This document shows, one piece after another, positions 21,532 through 33,104 of a stretch of DNA of 64,000 bases (its first letter is position 1; every line of letters begins with the position of its first letter). Made by a program: the position numbers and the translations under genes. Below the pieces are notes generated by a model that was not told where the DNA came from, did no database searches, and saw nothing but the letters and a program-made list of their open reading frames with translations. The stretch lies in contig JAYGXS010000003.1 in NCBI GenBank assembly GCA_036362985.1, positions 1,784,460 to 1,848,459 of the forward strand. The letters run 5' to 3'. This DNA is from Ligula intestinalis. Lineage: Eukaryota; Platyhelminthes; Cestoda; Diphyllobothriidea; Diphyllobothriidae.

Positions 21532-22350
21532 TTAATTAGTGTAACGCCTTGTCCCCAGGGTAGAGGGTCCCGGTGATCCTGCCTCCTCTTCTGGCCGGTT
21601 CTTAGCGGTTTCCTGTTCGTTTTCAATTTTGACGTAAGGCGTGGCTTTGTTTCGTCCTTCGCTTACATAATGGCGCAAAACTTTGTAGGCCGTGGGGAGG
21701 TCTAGATGCCTTTTGACGAAGTTGGCATCTGAGTACCATGCCTCAAGTGTCAACCTTTCGGCTTTTTAGTTTCCTCGGCCTATGATAGTTGCTCCTTGAA
21801 TGTCGAAGTTGTGGCTTGTTTCTCCAATGTGTGCTGCAAGCTGCGAGTTAGGGTCTAGCTTCTGAGCCGCCCGTTTGTGTTCGCGTAGGCGGGTCTGTAA
21901 TTTTCCGCCTGTTTCTCCCACATAATTAAAATCTCCGTCATTGCAAAGTATCTTGTAGACAACTGCAGAGGTTTCGGTAGGGAGCAGTGTGTCTCTGGGT
22001 TGCATCACACGCCTGCGTATTGTTGCCTCAGGTCGATGGGCTATGCCCACTCCAGCGGGTTGTAACAGTCCTGAGACTGCTTCAGAGACTCCTTTTATGT
22101 AGGGAATGGCCCTCCAGACGTCAGGTTGTTGTTGCATCGGCCGTCGTCTGTTCACTCGGCGCCTGCTGCGTTTGATAGATGACATCGGGTATCCATGTCT
22201 TATTAAATTTTGACCCAGAGGGATAAACCTCGTGAACAAGTTCGCATTGCCGTGACAAAAATCATTAATTTGCGAAACCCCCCTTCCCTCTCCCCCCCTT
22301 TTCCTGAATGACTGATTAACTGCTGTCACGCTCGCTGCAGTTTTAATCAC
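21532..22350 (-). pseudogene. PLE GIY-YIG endonuclease, frameshifted
   Basis: PLEs encode one protein: a telomerase-like RT followed by a GIY-YIG nuclease that nicks target DNA. Here a 194-codon frame (22350-21766) contains a linker (NLIRHGYPMSSIKR, then AIPYIKGVSEAVSGLL, RPEATIRRRVMQPRD), followed by the nuclease: VVYKILCNDG, FNYVGETGG (the YIG half), LQTRLREHKRAAQK and AAHIGETSHNF. After a frameshift at about 21760 the conserved C-terminus resumes (MTLEAWYSDANFVKRHLDLP, then AYKVLR) to 21532. The RT palm upstream is missing or unreadable. The Arg and Glu/His residues typical of the fold are present, so the decay is fairly recent. Confidence 0.8.
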
Positions 22351-22440
22351 GCTTAACAGATGGCCATTGAAATCTGAACTGACTTGCTTACAAACTCTCC
22401 CCGCCCCCCCACCCCTACCCTTTCAACATGCGCTCCCGTA

Positions 22441-23639
22441 TATCCTTCTAAGTTCACGCTCTATTAACCTATCACGTATCAGCCCTTTGGGTCGATATTT
22501 AATTGGACGATGTAGGAGGTCGCGAAGGTCGTCAACATGACGTCAATACATTGTTCTTTCATCAAATGGGCGCAGTGGAAAGAGCCAGTTCTGTAACCCG
22601 ATCAGTCAGCGTCCTCTTACAACAACTAAACGCGTATGTAGCGACGACTAATGAAAATATTGACCTTAGAGAGCCAGTGAAACAGCAAAAGACCGATACT
22701 TTCTGTTAAACTTTAACTACAGTCACTGATCGACATCATTAAGCGTTTAGCGAAATTATGAGGTGTGTTTTCGATCAGTATTGTAAAATTCGCTATTTTG
22801 TAGCATAATCTATAGATATTTAAAACCCCTCGGGAATCAGGCTTTTGAATGCAGGTCAACCGCATAAACAATATTCTGTAAAAATCGATTCTTAAGCTAG
22901 TTTTCATTATTTTCTTTGATTTTAAAGGTTTTTCGAAGTACAATTGTAGTTTATTGAAAAAGTAAGCCACGAAACTCCTTCCGGTATCTTACTGATGGCA
23001 CGCCACTGATCTCATATTTTTACACTTTTAGTTTTAAAAACGAACCAAATTATAAGTATTTTTAAGATAGAACAATGTCCATTCAAGTGCCCTCATGGAC
23101 TTCCGTTTACGACTACGCTTCGTACAGCATACAAAATAGGCCACAATTATTGCAGAATATTTTGAGCACTCTTTACTATCTTTTTTTAGTGTTCAGAACG
23201 AATGCATGCTATTCCTTACATAGAAAGCAAACAGCATGTAGACTGCCTCGCCTTAAGTCAAATACAAGGGAAAATTAGGCTCAGTATTATTCGACAAGTT
23301 TGTTAAAGATCAAGATACCCGTCCATTGAATGTACAGTTTCAAAAAGACGTAACAACTTAATACAATCAATAATATTCTCGGATCAAATATGCAAAAGCA
23401 TTTGAGGGCATCGAAGAACAATGCCAAAGACCGTTATTAGATAAGAAGTCAATTTGTGTCCAGTGGTGTTTATGCAGTAAGCCGGAAATGCGTGCATCTT
23501 AAAGCTAGCATTAGGACGTATCAGGAATAATACGAAACGTTTTCGCAAAAGGATCAATCTTACAACCAAACACTTTAGCCTCTCGCCAAAAATGAGCAAA
23601 CACACGTTAACTTGCCAATAGTAGCGAATATTCGGCTCC
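22441..23639. other. Non-coding, nothing recognised
   Basis: A C-rich patch lies at 22400-22420. Short open frames on both strands lack motifs; the sequence turns AT-rich from about 22.7 kb. Confidence 0.4.
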
Positions 23640-23659
23640 CAGGAAGCAGTTCAGAAGAC

Positions 23660-23767
23660 GAATATGCGAGCACTGGAACAAGAGTTTTATTTGCCTGACG
23701 TTTCGGATTCCGTTGGGAATCCTTAGTCATAGGTTATCGTAAACAGGTCTGTGACATGCGCAGATAA
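23660..23767 (-). repeat. Hammerhead-bearing repeat (family with 54.47 kb)
   Basis: The minus strand has a perfect 7-bp stem II (GGATTCC/GGAATCC, loop CAAC) followed by intact GAAACGUC (complement of 23697-23704), including the ACGU palindrome. The CUGANGA box reads CUAUGAC and is probably dead. About 100 bp are shared with the copy at 54.45-54.54 kb: GGAACNAGA, TTTGCCTG before it, and CATGCGCA after it on the plus strand. Its right end meets an 11-G run (23768-23778) and the truncated L2 copy, so it sits at the breakpoint. Confidence 0.5.
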
Positions 23768-23789
23768 GGGGGGGGGGGATGTCTACAGC

Positions 23790-24516
23790 ATGATTCGACA
23801 TCCGAGTACTCTAATAGAGTAGAAATATTGCCAGATATGACGGTCTGGAGCAAAGAAATATTATGCGGGGAGGTGTCTCGAACACTAAGTTTTCTCTCGG
23901 ATATTACTAACAGCCCTTTCTTAGAGCTAAAATTTATGGTTGGCAAGCCCAATAACACAAAACGATCTGAGCCTGCCAACAGTGCTCCATTTTTGACGAC
24001 AAAAAAATTGGGATGGTTGTTCAATATGTGATCCAGAGGGGCGTCGGCACGAGTTTTGAAGGAAACTAAGTCGTCAAAACCTAACAGTGTAAGGGGGCGA
24101 AGATTTACACGGTTGAAATCACCGCTTAAAATGATAACATGCTGGCAAGACAGTGCGACAAGTTTTTGGGAAAGAAAATCAAAAAAGGTGCCTAAAGCAC
24201 GTTGGCATGTAGAGGGATGAATGTAAATGCTGACATCAATGACGTCTTTGGAAGTACTTAAACATCTATGCTTGCATACTACAGCAATAGCGTCTATTAA
24301 GTCATCCGAACAAGAGAATAAGGAATTATAATTTGTGCACCATTGCTGGTTTACAAAGACAGTCACTCCACCACGTCTGCCGCTGGTTAAGGATTTTCCG
24401 TCCGACCGATAGGCGTACAAATATTGTGGGGTGATGAGTTCTGAATCAATGTCGCTGATATGCCAAGTTTCTTGTAGACAGATTACTGCAGAGTTCTTAT
24501 GTTCTCTTTTCAACAT
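23790..24516 (-). pseudogene. L2-like AP endonuclease domain, long open frame
   Basis: A 260-codon frame, the best preserved endonuclease in the window. Motifs in order: SAVICLQETWH (catalytic Glu kept, ~residues 9-19), RRGGVTVFVNQQWC, VIILSGDFNRVNLRP (metal-binding Asp and Asn kept, ~125-140), DAPLDHILNNHPN and GSDRFVLLGLP, where the catalytic His of SDH is Arg. That change should abolish nicking. The last ~20 codons, beyond the L2 homology, come from the G run and the adjoining repeat. No RT follows, so this is a dead fragment despite the open frame. Confidence 0.75.
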
Positions 24517-24589
24517 GGGTGCCGATAATTCGACACTCTTGTTTAAACAGGGATCTGCAATTTGTCGACATGAAACCTGGAAGTGACAG

Positions 24590-25137
24590 TTACTGTAAAG
24601 GCTTACGTTTGTCTCCTTGTTGCCAACCTGATCTGTGTGTTCTTTTCCGTGTGAAGCGGAAAATTGTCAAAGAAATTGAATTTCCAATGTGACAGATAAG
24701 CCTCATTTGACGAATATTGGAATGTTGATAATTTGTAGATAAAATAACTTGTTTTCGTGCATTTAAAAAGGTTGCAGTATACTGTAGATATGACCTCATG
24801 ATCACAAATGCAGACAAACAAAGCAGAGGATTAGAGAGGATGGTATAGGGTTTTAAATTCCCGCATGAATGGAGAGCAAAAAAATGGGTGGCTCAAATTC
24901 GAAAGCCGCGCCACTTGTGGATTTTATCTTTGCTGCATGAACGTATTTATTACACATATAGATACGCAATGATTTAAATGAACATGTAATACTATTTAAC
25001 AATTCATAATTTTGCACTTTTTTGTAAGCCAAAGCTAGCTTTTCTTCTAGCATACACTTTAAAGAAGGCATGATTTTATACCAAAACAGTATAAACGATG
25101 ATATTTTTGACCACGCTATGAGGTCATCGATAATCAA
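24590..25137 (-). pseudogene. L2-like 5' segment, copy 2
   Basis: Translations include SAFVIMRSYLQYTATFLNAR and KQVILST, matching copy 1 at 7490-7560. Further 5' (24853-25137) is an AT-rich open frame without a known domain. Homology to copy 1 fades at about 24.93 kb, so the true 5' end is unclear. Confidence 0.5.
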
Positions 25138-26603
25138 TAAAGATGCATACTACTTAAGTGCACATTTCTTTTACCGAATTTGGTTTGTGCTGGAATGAAG
25201 CATATCCAGAAGCCCGCATCCAGATGTGTTTGCCATATTAAAGGATTAGTCCTTCCGATCATTTAACTTAAAACGCCACTTGAACCACCTTTCCTAATCA
25301 AAAATGAATTTCAGAATTTCAAATTAAATTTCGTCATATACGTCACTGACTGCATGTTAATAACAGTTTTGAAATACATCTAATTGATTGAAAGCTATCG
25401 TTTGGAAAGTCAGCGTAAACTTCCGGAGAGATAAAGCTTATAATTAGACGCACGTTAAGCAATTGAAGGCGTCAGGCTGCGAGGTCGCAGGATATCTACA
25501 AACCGTATTATTAAATTCTGCTTGTTTGCAAAAGTGGAAATACATTTCTTATCGACGAACAAGTGGTAAAACAGCCGTAAAGGAAAAAAAAACACGAGGA
25601 AGTCTCACTTTTTCGTATATTCGCTATTTTCTACAAAGGGAAAATAGGAGACAGGTAAGTGCCTGACTGAGAATAAGCCTCGAGAACCAAGTTTGATGGA
25701 AACGAAATAACCAAGGCAGAAAGGTAGTTCATTTAAAAGAACAGCTTTCTTGTTGAATGTTTAATAACCACACAGTTAAAAGGCATTTGGGGGAAAACAT
25801 GAATATCTTTGTGAAATTATCACATCGTAACTGTTTCTGAAGAAGCTGATGTGTTTTATTGAGGTCAATGATGAAGTGATAACGTTCCCATCACCATCTA
25901 TATCCTCCTCCTTCTCCTCTTTATAATATTAATCATCATCATATCTTGCCTCAAGTCTTCCAGTGCTTGAATTAAAGCTAACTCTTTCGCTAGTAATTTA
26001 GCAAGTACTAGAATGAATCTTATGTCTTTTGTCTTCTTTTTTATTTGGATAATATCTGAAAAAAAAACGTCCGATAGTTCAGCAAAACTGAAAAAACCGT
26101 CCTTGCTGACAGTAATCAATCAAAACAAACTCAGGGAAAGTAACCACTAGATAGCGTTACTTTTGCGCGCGCATAGAAACTCTTCCTGTCACAGAAAGTG
26201 AATTTAACTCGACGATTCGGCTAGGCGGCTTCCGTTGACTGTGGAATCGAACTAATGATTATAATTTTACGTAACTCACTCACTCTACCCTTCTCCTTCC
26301 CTTCTACACAAAAAACACGAAGAAAACAATTAATTTTTCGGATGTGATGAAAACTATTTTTAGCTTACGTATAGGGCAGGAGAAGAACCGGCAAAAGCAC
26401 TTAAATTGGGGCGGGAGTTTGATTTGATGGCTGCATTTTGAATTAACATACTCTTAAGACAAGTTAGGAGGAGGCGGGAGCTTCGTCAGTGCAACGGTTT
26501 TGTGGCTGTAAAGGTCGCGTGTACTTGAAAAAAGTGATTCATGTTTTCTGCGCTTGATAAGAACTGCCATCCAGGAGCATTTAAGATATGGTCATTTCGT
26601 ACA
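25138..26603. other. Non-coding, AT-rich
   Basis: Nothing recognised. CTCCTCCTTCTCCTC and ATCATCATCAT simple patches lie near 25.90-25.94 kb. Confidence 0.4.
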
Positions 26604-26605
26604 TA

Positions 26606-27988
26606 CAGGGTGTCCCAGAAATACCTGACCCTATTGATTTGCTAATAAAACGAAAACTATTAATGCTAGGATATTGAAACTTGTTTAATTCGAAAGAAAA
26701 ACCTTTTTTGCTTTATTAAAACTAGGTTTTGAATAAAATGTCTTTTGAATGATGGCCATGGTTGTTTTGACTACTAAGGGTTCGTTTCGTTGTCGTTTCC
26801 ATAACGCTTCTTAGTGCATCAGGCGATAGTTGTCTTATTTCAAAACAAATGTAGTTTTTGAGTTCTTTAAGATTTGTTGGATTTGTTACATAAACCCTTG
26901 ACTTCAGGTAGCCCCATAAGAAGAAATCGCATGAGGTCAAATCTGGAGATCGAGGGAGCCAAGGAATGTTACCAAATCGTGAAATTAAATGATTTGGAAT
27001 GCAATCATTCAACAATGTCATCGTTTCTCTTGCTATATGGGCCGTGGCTCCATTCTGTTGATACCAAGTATTGCGTAGGCCATGACTTTTAATTTCAGGA
27101 ATAAGAAATTCGCTTATCATAGTTTGGTATCTTTCACCATTAGCTGTTACTGTTGCGCCATCATAATTTTCAAAAAAGTATGGGCCAATCACATTCGAAG
27201 CATTTATTCCGCACCACATCTTCACACTAAAAGAATGCAGCGGCCTTTCTTGAATTTCTCTTGGATTTTCATCGCAGCCAATTCTAGAATTATGTCTATT
27301 TTCATGGCCAGATAAGTGAAAGTGAGCTTCGTCAGAGAAGATAATGGTTTCGATGAAAGCGGCATCCTCACACAAACGAATAAAAGATTTGCAGTAACTA
27401 ACACGACTGTGATAATCATTAGGGAGTAAATCTTGGGTTAATTGAATATTGTAAGGATATAACTTCAAGTCTTTTTTAAGAATGCGATTTAATGTCGATC
27501 GGAAAATGGATAATTGATTTGAACGTTTTATGATGGAGCCTTTAGGATTTTCAGTAACACTTGCAGAAACTCGCTCGATTACAGCTGCAGTTCAATTTAA
27601 TTTCAATCTTCCACATCGTTGTTTATCATTAACATTTCCAGTGTCCGTAAATTTTCGATACAGCGATTTAATTGCGTTCTCCGAAGGACTGGTTGTTGTT
27701 CTGAAATAATTTCTGCAATCAAATTGCACTTCTGTTGTTGACATTTTCCGTGTATAGATTTGCAAAATTCTTAGTGTTTCTTCTTTGCTTTATGGAGTCA
27801 TGATGAACATTAAGGGTGTGCAATAAAGCAAAAATCAAACGTTGCGCTGGTTCGTAAATAGGATACAAAGTATCCTATTGTGCCATAAAAAGGGTTTTCT
27901 TTCAATTAACGAAGTTTCATTGTCAAAGCCTTAATAATGTTCGTTTTATTAGCAGATCAAAAGGGTCACTTACTTCTGAGACACGCTG
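26606..27988 (-). mobile_element. mariner transposon, full length, inactive
   Basis: A 1383-bp element with ~50-bp imperfect inverted ends. The left starts CAGGGTGTCCCAGAAATACC; the complement of the right end starts CAGCGTGTCTCAGAAGTAAG, and both run on to GCTAATAAAACGAA. TA dinucleotides flank it (26604-26605 and 27989-27990). It holds one transposase gene on the minus strand. Length, ends and target site are standard for mariner. Confidence 0.85.
26722..27744 (-). pseudogene. mariner transposase, one stop plus changed catalytic Asp
   Basis: Read from ATG at 27744 it is 340 codons, the usual mariner length, interrupted only by TGA at 27592-27594; no frameshift is seen. The N-terminal helix-turn-helix region has the SLYRKFTDTGNVNDK and GRLK pattern. 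The catalytic DDE/D core follows: IFSDEAHFHLSG (first Asp), MWCGINASNVIGPYFFE, then WYQQNGATAHIA, where the second catalytic Asp (normally QDG) is Asn, and PRSPDLTSCDFFLWGYLKS (third Asp). The Asn change and the stop each suffice to inactivate it. An ATG further upstream (27801) runs into a stop after three codons, so 27744 is the likely start. Confidence 0.85.
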
Positions 27989-27990
27989 TA

Positions 27991-28362
27991 CTAGTAAACA
28001 CTCAGGGAACACACTTGGCTGATGTGGAAAAGGTGGTTGCATAATCGGAACATTAAATGTTATTTTCTTACCGTTTGTAACGATCACACGTTTGAGTGGG
28101 ATAAAGCCACGCGGTCAAACGCTTCTTTCAGCATCAAGGCTCATGCCACGATGGCCGCAATATTTTTAAGCTATTCAGCTATTTTATTGCGTCGACGGTG
28201 AAAACGATTTAAAGTGCCGATTCATGCGAGTCTGTTGAAGCCCTTTGCCACACATTTTTCTCTCCAAAACTTTTACGTCAACACATATTTCTCTACTGAT
28301 TTTTTTGTTACGTATTTTCATAGCTTGCAGTAAGTTCTATTTGACCAAGTTGTGGAAAACTT
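27991..28362. other. Non-coding spacer
   Basis: Nothing recognised between the mariner and a tRNA-like repeat. Confidence 0.4.
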
Positions 28363-28440
28363 GGCCTCAGTGAGAGTCGAACTCACACATCAGGGAAGGT
28401 TTTTGCACAGCCAACTGTCCACCCTTGAGCTACGAGTCTC
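28363..28440 (-). repeat. tRNA-like repeat (SINE-B), minus copy
   Basis: Minus strand: a box A-like CGTAGCTCAAGGGTGGACAG and a box B-like GAGTTCGACTC. The side upstream of the tRNA-like part (28441-28570) shares TACTTGGGTCGAT, ATGGAATCGACCAATA and GCTGACTACC with the flanks of the copies at 61.0 and 63.1 kb. A repeat with a conserved 5' leader is therefore more likely than a lone tRNA gene. Confidence 0.5.
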
Positions 28441-28570
28441 ACCGTGAGCCGTGAATTTATCATACTTGGGTCGATTTGCTTGCCCAACGTTTTTGCACTT
28501 ATGGAATCGACCAATATGAAAAAAGTAAGCTGACTACCAGGTAGGATTTCCTAGCTGATATTTGTCCCAC

Positions 28571-28968
28571 TGGCTTTGCTCTTTCTGGTCGGTGTAGGCA
28601 GTCGTTTTTTGTCCTATCTTGGCTTTCTTGCTTGGCATATCTTAACTTGCTTTTAGTGTGGGATCGCATTATCGGTCGTAAATACTCGCTTAAGGTCTTT
28701 ATTTTCTGATATTTCCGCTGTTCATTGCCAACTCACGTCCGTTTATTGCTTCTTCCCCAAATCTGATTGTACCACTTTAATTGTCTCCCCACCATGGATA
28801 CTTTTAACCTTTAATTAGTGCCAAAGGACGGAAACAGAAAAACCGACAAGGATATGGCGCGCTTTGCGTACAAATGGCTGCGGGACTAGGTGTTGGAAAT
28901 GAAAACCCCGTCAAAGCTACCGTCTGCAGTAATGTGATGACCAGTAGAGTATCGCACCCCCCGCCCTT
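28571..28968. other. Non-coding spacer
   Basis: Nothing firm; may include unreadable upstream parts of the PLE fragment that follows. Confidence 0.35.
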
Positions 28969-29192
28969 AACTGTTCTTGCATCTATATTGGCCAGACTGG
29001 AGCAGTATGCTCGAATCACACATACATGAACACAAGCTGGCCGTTCGACGGGGCGATGAACCATCACAAGTAGCTGCCTACACATATGCAAGGGGCCGTG
29101 AGTTCAACTACGCAGGCGACAAGCTAGCCACCTACACCGGAAACAAGACGAACAGAGAATTGATTGAAGACTGGTCCTCAAGTGATTTTTGA
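28969..29192 (+). pseudogene. PLE GIY-YIG endonuclease fragment, second lineage
   Basis: Starts NCSC-IYIGQTG (28969-29001, the YIG half in one frame), shifts frame at about 29003, then continues MLESHIHEHKLAVRRGDEP, SQVAAYTYARGREFNYAG and GNKTNRELIEDWSS to a stop at 29190-29192. This is the core and C-terminal part of a PLE nuclease (catalytic Arg/His region and the conserved ELIE-W box). Its sequence differs clearly from the 21.5-22.35 kb PLE (QTG against ETG, EHK spacing), so it is another lineage. No RT is seen nearby. Confidence 0.7.
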
Positions 29193-30190
29193 AAACAAGT
29201 GAGGACGCCGACCGGAAGTTATGATTGGAACGTGCACGTTTACCGCTATCTCTAGTGTGGCAAAGTCTTCGATGACCGGATGGGGAGTCTTTGTATGCGA
29301 CAAAACTCAGGAACGCTGAATTTCTGAGTCATGACCGCCTTCCTCCCTCTGATCTGACGCAAATCCGCGACGCAAGCGGAAATGAGCACACAGTGTCTAT
29401 CAAAGAGGAGTGCTCTTTAGGGTGCTTAACAAGCGGTGAAGCGGGATTGAAGAACGAAAGACACTTTTCACGGTCGGTGTAAAGAAAGAGCGTCAACTTT
29501 GATGTGCCTTTTATAGCCAAAATCCTCTTTTCAGACCAACTTGAATGATAAGAACTCTGTTAACTTCTTACCTTGTGTTGAGTCTGCTAATTGTAAAACT
29601 TATAGGTAGGACATTGCCTGATGAAAACAGAAAATTCCTTGTATGCAAAGATTTACGCCAGCCCAAATTTTAAATCTTCAACGAACGTGAACGTTAGCAC
29701 ACATTTAACCTACGTCAATTCGAACCCTTTACTAAACAGACGAGAAAAGTCGAAAGAAAATAGAGAGATATTACAATATTATTAAGCATTCATTGGTAGC
29801 AGTAATCTTCAGAGAAAGTGGAAGCGCTATCACATACATTTGTAACCTAAATTCAGAAATTTTTTTTCTGCTTAAAAAATTACTCAAGTATAATTGTTTT
29901 AAATTTGAGAAAATTTCCATAAAAAATTTCGGAAGATAATTTGGCGAACACAGGATGGTTTCAAATAAATGCGGGTCATTCTCCTACATTTATATCCTAA
30001 GAAACTAATTAAAGTATGCGGGTTGGTAGACAAATAGTGCCGTTGTCGAGGTAGGTGCAGAGAGAGGTAACCGGGATCAAAACTCTGATCAGCGTTAGTG
30101 GGGATTGGTAGGCAAGAAAGTTAATATGCTTCAGGCTGCTGGATTAGCGAATTTTGGCCATGGGACCTGCGGCACCGTTACAAAGTTTTT
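29193..30190. other. Non-coding, nothing recognised
   Basis: A 63-codon frame on each strand around 29.3-29.5 kb lacks motifs; the rest is AT-rich. Confidence 0.4.
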
Positions 30191-30433
30191 TTAGGCACAA
30201 AGGAAAGGTCGACCTAACCTGATGGCTGCCGCTTCTTCCGTAGCCAACATAGGCTGTCTAAGGAATTTTGAATAGTTTGAGGGCACCTTATAGATCACTT
30301 GAAAGGCCTCTCTGGCATCCACGTGAAGGTCTGAGTCTACCAGGTGCGCTAGAATGGAACTGTTTGTACCCTTTATTGGCCCTTCCAAAGTAGGATTGTA
30401 ATATTTGGTATTGTTTAGCATATTCGATCCCAT
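30191..30433 (-). pseudogene. Probable PLE endonuclease C-terminus
   Basis: An 80-codon frame whose last 55 residues read SSILAHLVDSDLHVDAREAF, QVIYKVP, LATEEAAAIRLGRPFLCA. This H-L...H-V-D...A-F...V-I-Y, then L-A-(T/A)-E-A...I...P-L-C pattern is one I associate with C-terminal tails of flatworm PLE-type nucleases. The identification is from memory and weaker than for the other two fragments. No YIG half is legible upstream. It could instead be another retroelement protein tail. Confidence 0.4.
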
Positions 30434-32449
30434 AAAGATGCCGGCTCCTGAAAGAGCTTCTTTCCGGCCATCGGAAAGAAAAAACGCCTTTTGAATTTAC
30501 AGAATCGATTTTCGATGCCATCATATGTTTTAGGGAAAACACACACCAGAACATTCTTTCTTACACTCATTTGGTAGCTGGTTACGTCTTCATGAAATTG
30601 ATTGTTAAAAGAAATTGTATACTTTTGGTTTTAAAAGCCTGTGAAATGTCCACTCCATCAAGAAATTCAGCTCGAATTTTGTGAATGCTGTTTATAGTGT
30701 AGACAGCATGGTGCACATGAATTGTAAAATATTTTGATGATCTTTTCCTAATAAAGCGTTAGTTGCCACCACATGGGTAAAATTGGAAAATTTTTTTCGA
30801 TGTTGTACATAGTTGAGTTTATGGGAGCATCAAAAGCCTATGGGGAAAAAATAAGACTACTGATATGTGGTAATGTTTTTATAGAGTAGCGTTATGGCAG
30901 GCGACCGGAAGGAAAGGCATCCGGAAGCTGGCATCATAACGTGCCTGGGGTAGTTTTTAAAAAGGCTACACGATAATCTCCAGGACCATGATACCTTGGC
31001 AATATTTTTCAAATTGGAAGCACATTTAAGTATTTAGGTGAGAACACATTTACACACACATTTACTGCATAATGAACAGAGTGCAAAATTAATGGAACAG
31101 ATTACTCTATCACTACATCATTTTAAAAGCAGTAAGGTGGACGGACTTTCAGTTCACAAATTCTGAATTTTTTTTATAAAACTCAATAACCGTCAACGGA
31201 AATGCGTCCGGTATGCAGACCACTGAAACAAACTATTACCAGCACAGTTAGAAGAATAAAGTGAACCGTTGAGTCATCCTCTTTGTTCATTTGACAATAA
31301 AAAGAAACAAGCTTTTGAATCATTGGACCTTTCCTTACCGTAGGAACTTTCTATTGGCGTACATTTGATCTAAGGTCCTTGATAAAATCACTCGTCAGCA
31401 GAGGAGAGAGTAATGTTGAACACGGCTCACTTACTTCTAAAATCAGATTTTCCAATGGAACAATTCATAAAGAACTCAACCAATGCATCCACTCATGCTG
31501 CTTTAAGCAAAAATATTTCCATCACATGACCATTAACAGCTTCGTAGTAGTTGTTAAATGAAATGCTATCTCAATAGTTCCCTCAAAAGCTATTGTAAGC
31601 GTTTTTAAACAGGTGCGTATCCTTAAAGATATGTCATGCATAAACACAAGCACAATATATCAAAAGGTGTCCAGTTTCAGTCCAGGTGGTGACCATTGGC
31701 TATCCACACACATTTAAAATAACAACAGAATCACAAATCGAGATTGTGAAGTAAGTTGTCGAAGCAGAATTGATTCTTAACAATTCATCGAAAATATAGA
31801 AACGGACGCATTTTTACTGCTATAGGCATCGTCAGAAACTCATGGACCTAAAAATGACTTATTTAAAACCAACGAAGTATTTTCACATAGATACTGATCA
31901 ATTTACCTATAGCACTATTAGACTTTTTTAAACACGCGAAAGTTGATGCATAAAACTAAAGGCTGGAGTGCCAGGTTGATAGGAAAGTTAATTAAAAAAA
32001 CCTTATCACCCTCGTATGTCTTCTAGTAATATGCTTAAATGTAGGGGAAACATGGTACTTAAAGTTAATAAACCATCCAGAAGTTTCTCGGCAAGGGATA
32101 ACCTATAGCTGAGCATTACGATCTCCAAACTGTCGCCCCGAGGAATCGCGACTGGTCCCATAATGGCCGGACTTTAAGCGAAAAATGCGTTTTTAAAACC
32201 TCCTATTTCGTGAACCCTGGTAACAATTCCAATAGTCGGACATCTGTGACGCAATAACGCAAAAAGGCCTGGGCACCGAACTTACGGATAACGAAGTGAC
32301 ACTCGGCGACTAGCATTTGTCGATCGCTAACGGAACTCGCTCGCTCCGCTCTGACACATTACCGTCACCAGTTAGTCATGCCCAAACCCAAGTGGTGCCC
32401 CACCCGAGTGAGTTCTATTAGCCATCGGTGAACGTTAATAAACGAGCGC
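30434..32449. other. Non-coding, nothing recognised
   Basis: AT-rich sequence without a domain-bearing frame, RNA gene or recognised repeat. Confidence 0.4.
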
Positions 32450-32580
32450 CAATAGCTTGCGATATAAACCGGCAATGCTCCTGGCTCACTGATTGTGAGT
32501 TCGAGCCCTCGGCGGGACACCAATTGGAGGTGGGGATTATTGGCCAATGATGGTTAGGGAGCCAGAAATGGCCATTCTAG
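32450..32580 (+). repeat. SINE-A, diverged copy
   Basis: Box B-like GAGTTCGAGCCC and a GGCGGGACACCAATTGGAGG stretch, then a tail with GGCCATTCTAGTG. It resembles the middle of the 5.89-kb SINE-A (GCGAGTTCGAGTC, then GGTGCACCACTTGG), but box A is poorly kept. Confidence 0.35.
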
Positions 32581-32679
32581 TGTGGGACACGAAGTGGCCG
32601 GAGGGATAATGACAGATGAAACGTATCAAAACGGTTATGAACTAGTTGATAATATAAGGTGTGGAAGGCCCGAGTGTTA

Positions 32680-33104
32680 AGGATAATTTAATAAGGTGTT
32701 ACAGGATAAGAATGTGAGTAATAGATAAATAACTCCCAGACAAGTGTAGTCCAGCCGTGAATGGGCCGCAGTCCAGAGGCGCAGTCCGGCAAGTAGGTCA
32801 CCGGGTCCGGACAACTATAACCAAAGAGTAGGTCGCCGGTTCTGGGAGTGACTGAGCGTTAACAGCCCCGCAGTAAGGTCCTTTGTGCACTTGCCTTGAA
32901 AAGTGGTTGAGCAGTAGGCCAGACAGAGGGTGACCTTGAACGGGGGGTTTTAAGATCGTCTCTAGCGCACACGTGGTGTACATGCGAGACACGGCCTGTG
33001 CCCGCGGCGTCCGAAAAAAGTATGGCTAAGAAGTACAAGGTCACTAAACTAGTCTTCCTTGTATATGCCGGCAATGCTATAGGAGAAGCAGCCGCCGTAC
33101 TCAA
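32680..33104 (-). mobile_element. L2-like 3' fragment (5'-truncated)
   Basis: Minus-strand homologue of 10480-10842. An 81-codon frame (33104-32859) reads LFSDAAGTGRVSHVHHVCAR then PRSRSPSVWPTAQPLF, parallel to the other copy in the same reading frame. This supports a coding ORF2 C-terminus. The 3' untranslated part keeps GTCCGGACCCGGTGACCTAC. Typical 5'-truncated retroposed copy. Confidence 0.5.

Larger units (their letters stand above)
20470..22440 (-). mobile_element. Penelope-like element (PLE), 3' part
   Basis: Read on the minus strand: the end of the RT-endonuclease linker and a GIY-YIG endonuclease (22350 down to 21532), then a terminal region with a hammerhead (21.31-21.35 kb). After about 0.8 kb there is a second, decayed hammerhead copy (20.49-20.53 kb) with the same flanks. 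Repeated terminal segments with hammerheads are a known PLE feature (pseudo-LTRs). The RT proper is not legible upstream of 22.4 kb. A ~40-bp motif starting AATTATAG occurs three times (20552, 21374, 21466). Confidence 0.7.
23768..25137 (-). mobile_element. L2-like retrotransposon, truncated copy 2
   Basis: Same family as the 7.4-10.85 kb element, opposite strand. The 5' segment (25137-24590) and endonuclease (24516-23790) are present; everything after the endonuclease, including the RT, is missing and replaced by a G run and a hammerhead repeat. It provides the uninterrupted reference that reveals the insert at 8405-8504 in copy 1. Confidence 0.7.
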
